Shown here piece after piece: positions 12,669 through 25,349 of a stretch of DNA of 64,000 nucleotides. The position numbers and the translations under genes are program-made. The stretch's first letter is position 1; every line of letters starts with the position of its first letter. This stretch comes from Hydra vulgaris (taxonomy: Eukaryota; Cnidaria; Hydrozoa; Anthoathecata; Hydridae): positions 45,508,501-45,572,500 of the forward strand of contig NC_088934.1 of NCBI RefSeq assembly GCF_038396675.1. The letters run 5' to 3'. The notes beneath the pieces are model-generated. The model was not told where the DNA came from, ran no database searches, and saw only the letters and a list, made by a program, of their open reading frames with translations.

Positions 12669-13437
12669 AAATATAATAGTAGTTTGTTTTTTAAAATAAG
12701 TTACTGACGTTTTTATTTTGTCCGATAACTTCCGCATCACCCGTTACACCATCTATAGACAATTTTAGAAAACTCTCTCCCCCCTTTTTTAGCAGGATAG
12801 CCCGCTGATGTTTTCAAAAAGTTAAATATATTTCGAAATAATTTTTGCCATGCATTAAATTTCTATTAAAATGCAATAAAGTAACTAATTGTTGTGGCCA
12901 TAAAAATTGAAGAAATACCTGCATCACATGTCATATAAGTTTTAGCTACCTGGGTTTTATTGTAGAAGAAACAAAACACTGAAAAAAATTTTAATGAGAA
13001 ATTTATTATGGTTCTTGTAATATGTTTCATTATAAAGTTTCAATATAATATATGGCACATTCAGCGGCCAGGTGTTATTAAATAAATTTATGGTGTACAT
13101 AAAATTTCTGCTAAACATGTATAGGCCACAAATACATTTGTGAACAACATCTAAAAGATTAAATTTACTTATATAATAACTAGCAAGGCAAAAATTATAT
13201 AGCTTTCTTTTTTTTTTATGCACCTTAAAAAACACATTAAAAAGGCAAGTTAATGTCATAATAAAAAATTCTTTACAATAAAATAGTTTCAAATTCACAA
13301 AATTTAAATTACTAAATCCTAACATCATCAACATCAGATGAAACTTTTTCACCACAGCACAGCTCATTATTTTCTTTTGATTCACTGTCCTGATCAGAGT
13401 CAATGCTATCTATTTCCTCATTAGATATGATTTTATT

Positions 13438-15178
13438 TTAAAACTCAAGATTTTGATCTTGTCTCCAATCAACACCATAATGAGAATTCAATAACTTTTC
13501 TACATCCTTTGTTTTCTTTGGGTTGATTTTAATTTGTGAATGAATGATTGGTAAATTAATTGAATTAAAATTTTTACCTTTCTTGGTCAATAACTTAAAA
13601 GCATTAACTTCTACTGTATAAAAAGGTTTACCTCTCACCTCAATAATTTACAACTAGCTATTTTGAAATGCCAAGAAACGTTATTTCTTAGAATTGTTTT
13701 CAAATAACTTTTCCAATCAAAAGTTTCATAATCTTCTCCTAAGAGGAAAACTGCAGAATGTTTTTCAATGACCTCCACACACTCTTTGGGGCTAACAATA
13801 ATCTCCTTTTATTGATGACCTTTTCAATGGTGCCAAACACCCTATCTAGTGGGATAAAGGAGTGACCTGTCACTTGGAAATCTAGTTCCACTATTTGAAT
13901 ATGAGGATGAACTTTATTGTGGAGCCAATAACTGATCATACCAATCATTACTGTATTCTTATTTTGCCCTGGGCATCCATCACAGCACAATCTGACTCTT
14001 TTTATGTTGCTAGATATGCTTAAATTATTCAGAGAAAAATAAAGAGCAGATGCAATTTCATTTGATCCCTTAGATTGCTCCCCCTCTATCCAATAGTGAG
14101 TACCAATATTTTCTTTGTTAAGTGTATAATGAGAGCTCTATTTTACAATTGTAAAATTATAAAAATTGAGCTACCTCCTATAATATGCAGCTTGATCTGA
14201 TTGTTTAGGTAAGGCTTGGTTCTTCTCACAATCAAATGAGAGGGTAACAAGGTCATCACTTTCTTCTCTCAGCTTGTCAAAATAAGTATCAGCTCTTTGG
14301 CAATGGATGTTTAATTTTAAAAAATTTTTTTCTCTGGCTTGGAGATCTTTTGTATTTTTGATTCTAGTTTTAAGTTCAGAACATGCAAAGCAGGTGTCAA
14401 CTCTAGGGGTCCCAAAACCTAGATTATACTTTGTATTGAATATATTAGTAAAAAACCATTTAGTAGCTTTTAATTGACTATCACACTTTTTTTAATACAT
14501 CATTGCAAAAGTTGAGAGTTCAGCTAGTAAGTACTGCCTACACTTTAAATGTGATCTACAGTAGTGCTTTATAATAACTTGAAATGATTCTATGAATTTA
14601 TTTACCTTTTCTTTTTTCTCAACAAACTTCTCTGCTTTCCTGTCTCCACATCTACTTTCTTTGGCTGAAGTACCAGATTTGTGATATCTACTGATTACTC
14701 CAAGCAGTCTATGTTTTTTTATGCCTAATATTCCTGAAAATGTAATCCTACAAACTGGTATTCTTATAGAGGAAGAGACAGCCTTTGTAACAAAATATTT
14801 TACAGTAAATTCTCTTTTCCTATTTGATTCACCTTTAACACGTTTTGGCTGTAGGAATGAACAATGTTTCAAAATGAAGTTGTCCTGGTCCATTTTCTTA
14901 CTTGTTTGATAAAACTGCTCATTGAAAGTGGTGACATCACTCTGTGACAGGCAGTGACATTGGAAAGCACCCAATTTGTGCTTGCATGAAGGAATTTTTG
15001 GTGGACTCTTCTTTGAATACCTGCAGAAAAATAGAAGCTAAAAGTTAATAAACATAATTACAAATAATACTTCATCAGTAGCTTTCTCCTCCCTTGCTCG
15101 TTTTGTGTTTTCGGGGTCTGCCACGCGTTTGCGTGACTGCAGTCTGCTTGTTTTTTTAACTTTTCGATCGTTTTCCAT
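13438..15178 (-). pseudogene. DUF7869-like probable DDE transposase, with introns and nonsense mutations
   Basis: The minus strand starts at the ATG at 15178 (MENDRKVKKTSRLQSRKRVA). A probable intron of about 80 bp ends at ttctatttttctgcag. The next part is PPKIPSCKHKLGAFQCHCLS and continues to 14492. Later segments show RVDTCFACSELKTRI, a possible first catalytic Asp in VTLSFDCEKNQALPK, a second in RLCCDGCPGQNKN and a Glu in LDRVFGTIEKVINK. Cysteine pairs and this order recall the DUF7869 proteins of arthropods and cnidarians. Stops occur at 14492 and at two positions near 14135-14180, and frames change after 13739. The transposase role is inferred from the flanking inverted repeats. Confidence 0.7.
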
Positions 15179-15568
15179 CGCAAAAATTCCGTAAATGTTT
15201 AGTTAATGTTTCATAAATATTTTCTTCTTTTTCTATTACTTACATAACAAATCACAAAGAATTTGCAATTTCCAGAGGATAAAAGCATTAAAAACGAAAG
15301 AAATTTCAATATCAGCTGTTGTGATCACGTGGTATGATAAGTGCTTTCCTATCGGCTGAAATAATAAACTGGTTTTGAAGCAGGTGCGCAAACAAAAAGA
15401 GCCGGTTTTGCACCATTTGCTGAATTTTAGATAGTAAAAACTATAGGATTGAACCGGTTTTTCACCATTTTTTTTATTTTTCAATATAGTGCGAGCCCTT
15501 ACGAGACATTTGGAGCGCTTTATTCAAAATCGAAAAAAATGTCAAAGGGCCGGTTTTAAAGCTGACGG

Positions 15569-15572
<4 letters not shown>

Positions 15573-15661
<89 letters not shown>
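15573..15661. repeat. (TA)n microsatellite
   Basis: About 90 bp of TA repeats between the GAGACC element and the next MITE. Confidence 0.98.
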
Positions 15662-16710
<1,049 letters not shown>

Positions 16711-16713
<3 letters not shown>

Positions 16714-16717
16714 CACA

Positions 16718-16808
<91 letters not shown>

Positions 16809-16880
16809 ACGCACACAAACACACACACACACACACACACAGATATATATGAAGTAAAACTTCATATATATATATATATA
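16711..16880. repeat. (AC)n microsatellite followed by a short (TA)n
   Basis: AC dinucleotides with a few interruptions run from about 16711 to 16850, then a short TA tract to 16880. It separates two elements that share terminal motifs. Confidence 0.95.
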
Positions 16881-17275
16881 TTAGGGATATGACTTTTTTG
16901 CAACCTACTAGGCCTGTATCGTAATTCAATGAACTTTTATGTAAAAAGAACGAATAGATGTTTCATTTTGACATATTTTGAAAAAAGGTCACCCAAAAAC
17001 CAAAAAATCGAATTTTCAATAGGTACACTTTTGTACAGTAAATGAATATTAAAGGCTGAAGATGTTGTAAGAGTCATACTCCTGTTGTTATTTTATTTAT
17101 TTATGCAACATGTACTGTGATATAACAAAAAACATTATGTGATATATAATTATACAAGTATTACAAAATTAACAGTATCAAAGCGTCTAGTACAACAATA
17201 TACATAACTGTCTGTGTCTATAGGCCTACTGTGTTTAGTACATGGGTCACATGATGCTCACGTCTCATAAAGAGT

Positions 17276-19075
17276 CTAGCGCTTATTACTTAGAATGAAT
17301 CGAAGTTGCAGTTTGTCTTTCTTTCTGCAGGAAGCATACAGGTCTTGCATCACCTTGATTGCACGTTCAGCTATCTGATTACTTCGTGGTATGTCGATGA
17401 CGGATGGCTCTTTCTTCCAGTGATTTTTGAATGACTGCAATGCCTTTTTGTAAGGCTTCAATACATCAGATAAATTCTTGAAGTCATTGTCATTGTACTT
17501 TTGACTACTAAACCAATGTTCTGCCCACTCATATGAAATGAACCTGCAAACCTTCTCCAAATTCTTTCTCGCTTCAGGCATAAGAATGAACGCCAGAATG
17601 GCGAGAATGGCTCTTGAGTTCCATCTGGCATTGCTCATATTAGGAATGTTCCGAAAGTGAATCAGAGGGAAGTTTCTTTGTTCTTCATAGAACCTAAACA
17701 CTCTTGTTAAATGGTACAAAAACTTCATATCGTCTCTCCACCCTGATTTATCAAGAATTTCTACAGTTCCATTCACAAACTTATCCTTCAGTTCATCATA
17801 CTTATTCAACAGTTCAGACACAAATGGGTATTCAATGTTTGGAGATTTGGTATCACCCCCAAGTTCTTCGTCCATCACCAGACGGAGAATCCTGTCTAGT
17901 ACGTGATGCTGACAACCGATAAATTGTGGTATTGTGACACCCTTTAATTTAAACATACGTTGCAACTTCACAACAACTCCATTTCTCTTCCCAGTATTGA
18001 CGTTTGTTGTACCAGTAATGATCATCTTAATTGAATTCCACAAATTGTATTCATCAATAAGTTTGGCAATTTTTTCAGCAACAGTTTCAGCTTTGCCATC
18101 TTTTAAACGCAGTGCATCAAGTTTCACGTCAGTTCTTTCATTCTGAAGTACAACTACCTGATATTCCTTATCATCTATTCGTTTGCCGTCAAAGTGTAAG
18201 GACCACTGTTCCATTTTAAGTTGTTGTATCATTTCTTTTTTTAATTTACCTGCCTCTTTGAATATGGACTTGTAAATTGCTGATTGACTTGGAGTTGGAA
18301 TATCAATACCTTGTTGTGATAATACATTGCATATTTTAGCAGCTTTCTTTGTGGAAACTCCACTTGATGTAACCATACTTACAGCAGATTTACTTTTGTA
18401 GTGCTTTCTAGTTTTTTTCTGAGTGTCCTCATCATCGTCTTTATCACCGTCGTCGTCTTCATCATCTTCACTCTTACTTTTGCAGTTTTCAGATTCAGTA
18501 CCACTGTCTGTGGTAGACAGGACTTGTGATGTGGAAGGTATTGCTGTTCCAGACTGGACTTTCCTTCTCTTGGAAGGGTGAATGGTTTCTTTACTCGCCA
18601 CTTGTCCTGTTGAGTACCCCACCTGTCCTTTACTTTCTTTTTGTAGGTGGTATAGACGTTTATCTTCCGAGGATAACCACTGGCCATTCACTTTCGTGAT
18701 GTCAAATAATGCATTGAGAACATCATATTTTCCACGCTTGACACATTCATCATAGACCTTCAGCACCTTCATAAGCTTTGCTCTTATCACTTGATCAGAC
18801 ACACGTGGAAGATTCAGTTTATTGTCCCACAATTTTGTAATTTCCTTAGAAATTTGGTCTATTCGTTCTTTTCTTCCTTTAACATATGCTCCGAGAAACT
18901 GGTATCTTCCTACGATCTGCAATTGAAGTGGTATTCTGGATTTTTCATCGAGTGAATGTTCTTCTACAGCCACGCTTCCTCTTCTTCTGTGTGACTCTTG
19001 AAATCTCACCAAATTTTTAGTCCAAGTCTTCTTGTTCTTTGTTACTGTGGTATGACTTTTCTTGTGAGACATCAT
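17276..19075 (-). CDS. Intact 599-residue transposase-like protein
   Basis: A single uninterrupted frame starts at ATGATG at 19075. The N-terminal 200 residues are basic; an acidic run lies at about 203-218 (EDDEDDDGDKDDDED). The core holds WSLHFDGKRI (Asp296), a TGTTNVNTG motif (354-362), CQHH (388-391), SNARWNSRA (481-489) and SNQIAERAIK (Glu570). The order Asp, Asp, C-H-H, RW, Glu resembles the layout of hAT-like DDE transposases. From memory, relatives usually have Asp where this copy has Gly355 (DTT), so it may be catalytically dead despite being full length. The decayed gene at 47497-49770 shows the same motif series. No established family name is certain. Confidence 0.8.
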   Translation of the reverse strand: MMSHKKSHTTVTKNKKTWTKNLVRFQESHRRRGSVAVEEHSLDEKSRIPLQLQIVGRYQFLGAYVKGRKERIDQISKEITKLWDNKLNLPRVSDQVIRAKLMKVLKVYDECVKRGKYDVLNALFDITKVNGQWLSSEDKRLYHLQKESKGQVGYSTGQVASKETIHPSKRRKVQSGTAIPSTSQVLSTTDSGTESENCKSKSEDDEDDDGDKDDDEDTQKKTRKHYKSKSAVSMVTSSGVSTKKAAKICNVLSQQGIDIPTPSQSAIYKSIFKEAGKLKKEMIQQLKMEQWSLHFDGKRIDDKEYQVVVLQNERTDVKLDALRLKDGKAETVAEKIAKLIDEYNLWNSIKMIITGTTNVNTGKRNGVVVKLQRMFKLKGVTIPQFIGCQHHVLDRILRLVMDEELGGDTKSPNIEYPFVSELLNKYDELKDKFVNGTVEILDKSGWRDDMKFLYHLTRVFRFYEEQRNFPLIHFRNIPNMSNARWNSRAILAILAFILMPEARKNLEKVCRFISYEWAEHWFSSQKYNDNDFKNLSDVLKPYKKALQSFKNHWKKEPSVIDIPRSNQIAERAIKVMQDLYASCRKKDKLQLRFILSNKR

Positions 19076-19082
19076 ATAATAT

Positions 19083-19558
19083 TGTTACGACTTTACGGAT
19101 AGCTGAGCGTAAATATCCGTTTAATAAAGTCGTTTAATTAATAAAATACTTTAACTGTATAGTAATCCAATTATAGTTCGATAATCCAGTCAATGTTGAT
19201 AACAGTTCGATAATCCAGTCCGTATCCTAACGATAATGCTACAACTACTTATACTTCGTACACTTACAGCGTCTTTAGTTCGCTACAGTAGTTCCTTATT
19301 AGCTCAGTTACACGCAGAGTACTTCATAGAACTATTCACATTATCAACACTGAGCTCTGACAGCAGCTCGCTTATATAATTATTTAGAGCTTCCAGAATG
19401 TTCTACTAAGTTCTTTAATCTTCTACAGTCTGTTACAGTCGTCTATATCACCGTGGTAACACAATGACGTCATCACATAACAATTCCAAGTATTTGCCGG
19501 CACACGGCCGTTTCGTTGCCATGGTAACGTGTGGCGTTATATTTATAAATTCATAACA
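19083..19558. mobile_element. Probable solo LTR (Gypsy-like)
   Basis: A 476-bp insert begins tgttacgactttacgg and ends attcataaca, the TG...CA form of LTRs. It is distinctly less AT-rich than its surroundings. It contains a TATA-like tatataa near 19375, a perfect cAMP-response palindrome tgacgtca (19465-19472) and a perfect X-box palindrome gttgccatggtaac (19515-19528). Flanks are aatat on the left and aaata on the right, so a clean 5-bp target duplication is not visible. No internal retrotransposon genes are next to it. It lies 7 bp upstream of the ATG at 19075, which it may affect. Confidence 0.65.
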
Positions 19559-19779
19559 AAATAATGAAATAAATAGAATTAAGCTGAGAATTAAGCTTAA
19601 GATTAAAACATCGGTCAAAAATGAATGTATAAAAATGGTAAATCAAACTTTTATTTTGGGGGTGACCTTTTTTTGTTGCAGAAAGCTATTTGGGCCTTTT
19701 TTCATGATTTTAGGTAAAAGTTCATCGATTTATGATACAGGAAACATTTTATTTGAAAAAAAATTAAAAAGTCATATCC

Positions 19780-21561
<1,782 letters not shown>

Positions 21562-21653
21562 TACAGGTACCGAAAAAAGTTTAGAACCACTTAACAATTC
21601 TGCGTAATTTCATTATTTTTTCAATGTATGAAACTAAAATTCTTACTTTGATG

Positions 21654-21658
<5 letters not shown>

Positions 21659-21732
<74 letters not shown>
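21659..21732. repeat. (TA)n microsatellite inside a Tc1-like element
   Basis: About 74 bp of TA repeats just inside the left inverted repeat, so here the array is internal to the transposon. Confidence 0.97.
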
Positions 21733-21736
<4 letters not shown>

Positions 21737-21942
21737 GACATGCTTTAATAAAAAACCTAAAGAAATTTACACCGCGTTCAATTGCATACACATTAAGCGA
21801 TCAATAAACAATTACACACAAATGTATTGAATTCAAATGAAAATAAATACATTTTAAACATTTAAACTTTTTAATAAATACATTTTAACAAAGCAATGTA
21901 AATATTTATATCAATATTTACATGGATATCCTTTGTTTTTAA

Positions 21943-22152
21943 TCACCAGATGAAGTCTTCTAGGCATACTTTCAACCAACTTTGAACACTGATCTTTATT
22001 AGCTTCGAGATTTCATCCTTCAAGGATTCTGTAGATGTACATTTGGTTCTATCAAGATTATCTTTGATGTATTTCCACAAATTTTCAATTGTATTAAGAT
22101 CCGGAATATTTCCAGGCCAAGGAAGAACTTCAATTTTGATGAAGAACATCAA
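21943..22152 (-). pseudogene. Tc1-like transposase C-terminus
   Basis: The fragment VLPWPGNIPDLNTIENLWKY is the conserved end of a DD34E-type Tc1 transposase and includes the catalytic Glu of IENLW. Both Asp residues and the DNA-binding domain are deleted. Confidence 0.9.
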
Positions 22153-22239
22153 AGTTCAATATTAGTTTCATACATTGAAAAAATAATGAGATTACGCAAA
22201 ATTGTTAAGTGGTTCTAAACTTTTTTTGGTACCTGTAGT

Positions 22240-22880
22240 TGTAGAAGTGAATGATTCTTGCAATTTTAAAATTCTTTGAGCGAATATTCAGAATTTTTAT
22301 TTTCATGCAAGATTTTTCTTTCTATGGATCCAATGGTTTTTTTTCCTGTAGAGGAGTTAAACCACATAATCTGTATTCTTATTAAATTAAAAAAATTTTT
22401 GAGCTACGGTTTTAAAGTTCTGAAATCAAGTTAAATAGTTTCATTCTGCGTAAAATGTTTACTAAATCCAAATGAAACCAACAATCTTGTAAAATTTACT
22501 TTCTCTGGTTGGGAGAATTTCCCTCTTGGTGATGTCATCATTAGAGTAATTTGCTACACAAACTGTACTAATTCCAAGCTTAAAAAAACCTTCACTGCTG
22601 TAAAAAGTACATTTAAATTAAAAGCGTTTTGTCAAGCTACTGCACTACGTTGGTACATAGTCTAGACGACGTCGGAATCGTTAGGCCATTAATGTTCCGA
22701 CATTGGTTATGCTCAACGTGTTAAGTATGTTCTTTTTTCAATTTTTTTCCACGTGAATTTTACTAAATTTTTTGAAGAACTGCAGGGCGCAAAATCAAAG
22801 CCCAGTTTCTAACTTATAGAAATAAAGACCTATTAGTGAGGTATTCTCCATTACAGACGCATTGTTATTTGTCTAGACGT
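22240..22880. other. Intergenic, no feature recognised
   Basis: AT-rich non-coding DNA; no convincing ORF, inverted repeat or tandem repeat. Confidence 0.45.
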
Positions 22881-22884
22881 TATT

Positions 22885-23050
22885 TGCTTTAGAAACAAGA
22901 GATCCCGGATTCAAAGCGAGCTCTGGGCGTATTTTGCGCCATTGGTAATAAAAGGAGGCGTGAACTTCCTAATTAACTGCTCTTTTGCGGTGCTCTGTGA
23001 CACGACTGTTAGGTCATCTTGGGGTACCTAAAACAAAAATTTAAAAATTA
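22885..23050 (+). repeat. tRNA-derived SINE, copy 2 (5'-truncated)
   Basis: Begins within the tRNA-like head; B-box-like ggattcaaagcgagctctgg is followed by tattttgcgccattgg and ggaggcgtgaacttcctaat, as in copy 1. The 3' body (ctctgtgacacgactg, ggggtacctaaa) matches copy 3 near 60008-60170. It ends in an A/T-rich tail. Confidence 0.75.
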
Positions 23051-23059
23051 AAAAATATA

Positions 23060-23480
23060 ATCATGAACTCTATAAATAAAAGAAACACCTAGCGTGTACT
23101 GTTAAGAACAAAAATATTTATAAAAACTGTAACTAAAAAGTAACAGAAAACTGCATTTTTCAAGCATTATTTTGCATGGTGGAATTCCAAATGCAACGAA
23201 CATTTAATACATTGAATTCTTTATTGTTATGAATTTTCAATAAAAGCAGCTGTTCTATTAATCTATTTGTTCTATTATTTCTACTTTTCTATTATTTTCT
23301 ATTCAGTGACGGATCCAGGAATTTTTGGTGGAGGGGGAGGAGGATGTTTAAAATAATATTTATAAAAAAAGTCTACGTCAACGCGAGAACCTGCTAAATA
23401 CAGTTAATAAATTTGATATGAAGCGCAAACCATTTCATTAAAAGATGAAAGTAAATACATTTTACGCAATGATAATTTTA
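23060..23480. other. Intergenic with a possible hAT terminus
   Basis: No gene. At 23306-23345, cagtgacggatccaggaatt followed by a G-rich run resembles a common hAT-type terminus. A near match, reversed, occurs at about 63285-63304. Confidence 0.35.
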
Positions 23481-23483
23481 TTA

Positions 23484-23936
23484 AGAAGCCCATTTTTCAA
23501 ACAAATCTTTTTAAATTTTGTATTGATTATTGTGGACTATTCTTATGGAATAAAATAGTTTTAAAAAATTTTAATGAGGATTTTATTCATCAAAGTAACT
23601 ACTTTTCTTTTAAACAAAAGCTAAAAGAACTCATTTTTACAATTGAAGACTTAATAATATACTTCTGATATTTTTAGTGATCTTCCTTTTTACCCTCTAT
23701 TTTAACATGAATTTGTAAAATTGATAGGTATCATTAACTACTGTAATTTACATATATAATAGAAATAACGCATCTTGTATTTATAACAGAATACTTTAAG
23801 TTTCTTACTTCGTAAACTTATTTTTTATCGTGTAAATGTCTTATAAATTTTACCACGAACGCTTCTTAGCGTTACTCGACGACAAGACCGCATGGTCTTC
23901 TACGCATTCTTTAATTTTTTATTAACGACCGTTATA
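23484..23936 (+). mobile_element. LINE 3' end (C-terminal domain plus 3' UTR)
   Basis: The translation CIDYCGLFLWNKIVLKNF then FKQKLKELIF is the typical end of a jockey/CR1/L2 ORF2 (GP..WN, FK..LK). The 3' untranslated part contains gacaagaccgcatggtcttc, a short hairpin. Its equivalent occurs in the LINE at 2260-6420 (gatgacaagatttctatctt). The copy is 5'-truncated. Confidence 0.7.
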
Positions 23937-23938
23937 TA

Positions 23939-25298
23939 CAGTGGTGTGTAAAATAATAGATAATTGTTAAATAGTTTGACTTTTTGCACAAAATATGCAC
24001 TTGATAGTATTCTAATTTATTTAATTAATTATTCTACAATTAATTCAATTATTAACTAATATTTTTAATGTAAGGAAACAATTAAAAAACAAAATTTGTT
24101 TACTAGCCTATATAACTAGATTAATTTTAAAAATATCTACTGTGCAAAAAAATAGGTAAATTAAAATTAAATACATATTTTCTTTGAAATAATGAACAAT
24201 GATAAGTAAAAATTTAATTTACTTATGGTTTATTAATATTTGGTTTTATACCCTTTATTCGCAATTATCGCTGCACATCTTTTCGGCATGGTATCAACTA
24301 ATTTTTGGCATGTACTTATTAGAATGTTTTTCTAAATGTATTTAATGTTTTTCTAATTGCATCATTCTTTGGGTCATTATCTTGTTGATAGACCTAAATC
24401 AAAGTTAGGTTTTTTTCTGCGAAGGGTAGCATAACATCCTGCAGTATATTTAAATATATTTCTTTGTTCATATTTTCATTGATCCAAAAAAAGGGACCTA
24501 CTCCATAATATGAAAAGCAACCCCATATTCTAATATTTCCACCACCATGTTTAACCGTTTTGACGATATATCTTGGATCATATTCTTTTATTTTTGGTCT
24601 TCTGACATATTTTTTAAATGCATATGACCCAAATAAGTAAATTTTGGTCTCATTTAACCAAAGAATATATCCCCATTTTAAAGATGCCCACGTATTTTCT
24701 AGCAAAATCTTTCCTGTTTTTAATATTATTTAGTGATAAAAATGGACACGTCTTTGGTACTTTGGCTATAACATATTGTTGAGTAAGCCTTTTTCTAACT
24801 GTTGAAGCATCAATTTGCAGGCTAAGGGTAGTTTTTATTTCAATTGACGTTGCAAAAGGATTTCTTTTGGAATAAAAAAAAATATTTTTGTCATCTCTTC
24901 TAGATGTTTGCCTCTGACCCAAACAAGTAAATTAAAAAAAAAAATTATACCGGAAACGCCACCACGCGTTTCGGGTATATATATATTTTTTAATTGCATC
25001 CCATACCATATTAATTAAACATTCCATTAAATTTGAAATTTCTTTCAAAGTTTTACCCTGGTTTAGTAAAATTTTAATTAAATTTCTTTTATCTTCCGAA
25101 CAATGTACGTTGCGTCTCATTTTTCTTTTATTTTTTATCCATTTTTTTTTTATTTCTTCTAAAAAAAAAATATTTTCATTTTAATTCAACAAATATCATA
25201 GTAACTGTTAACAAAATTCATCTTTTAACTAAATAAATTAAATTATTATTGTAAATAATTCAATTTTAAATACACATTACTTATTCTTTTGCACACCT
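23939..25298 (-). mobile_element. Tc1-like element, decayed
   Basis: The left end cagtggtgtgtaaaataata and the right end reversed (aaggtgtgcaaaagaataag) are imperfect inverted repeats. TA flanks are at 23937-23938 and probably 25299-25300. The element is about 1.36 kb and holds the broken minus-strand transposase at 24242-25120. Confidence 0.8.
24242..25120 (-). pseudogene. Tc1 transposase, frameshifted and internally deleted
   Basis: The minus strand opens at 25120 (MRRNVHCSEDKRNLIKILLN) with a helix-turn-helix. A second segment (24922-24650) contains the rest of the DNA-binding region (IDASTVRKRL). The catalytic core (24705-24394) shows ILWLNETKIYLFGSYAFKKY, VRRPKIKEYDPRYIVKTVKH and GGGNIRIWGCFSYYGVGP. 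A later frame has QQDNDPK, the second Asp. The stretch up to the catalytic Glu is deleted. ILWLNETK has Asn where functional Tc1 enzymes carry the first Asp (WSDE). The tract around 24930-24975 also interrupts the N-terminal frame. Confidence 0.88.
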
Positions 25299-25349
25299 TA
25301 AATTAAAGTGTTTATAAAAAATCAAATAAATACATGCACAAACTTGTTT

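Larger units (their letters stand above)
11399..12744 (+). mobile_element. Tc1-like element (DD36E), nested
   Basis: Near-perfect 28-bp terminal inverted repeats, acgggtgatgcggaagttat on the left and the same motif reversed on the right, define a 1,346-bp element. It is flanked by TA at 11397-11398 and TA at 12745-12746, the expected Tc1/mariner target duplication. It interrupts the larger GAGACC element, so it inserted later. Confidence 0.95.
11074..15572 (-). mobile_element. DNA transposon with GAGACC termini encoding a DUF7869-like protein
   Basis: The left end gagaccttcagcttcaaaac matches the reverse complement of the right end, gagaccgtcagctttaaaac, for about 30 bp, including the next aaaaccggccctttg. 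Copies of the motif gccggttt recur inside both ends (about 11085, 11277, 15400, 15452, 15548). The element spans 4.5 kb, or about 3.15 kb without the nested Tc1-like insertion at 11399-12744. Both ends touch TA-rich sequence: tatatata on the left and a 90-bp (TA)n array on the right. The minus-strand gene at 13438-15178 fills the right half. Confidence 0.8.
21564..22235 (-). mobile_element. Internally deleted Tc1-like element
   Basis: Excellent inverted repeats of about 75 bp start caggtaccgaaaaaagttta on the left and match the right end reversed. TA flanks lie at 21562-21563 and 22236-22237. The 672-bp element keeps only the transposase 3' end on the minus strand (21943-22152) and contains a (TA)n array (21659-21732). 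Confidence 0.93.

Noticed and set aside
12957..13403. 148-codon minus-strand ORF
   Set aside because: Low-complexity Phe/Leu/Asn/Lys composition without motifs; it overlaps the transposase tail in another frame.
17704..18146. Plus-strand ORFs inside the 599-codon gene
   Set aside because: Antisense shadows of the intact minus-strand ORF.
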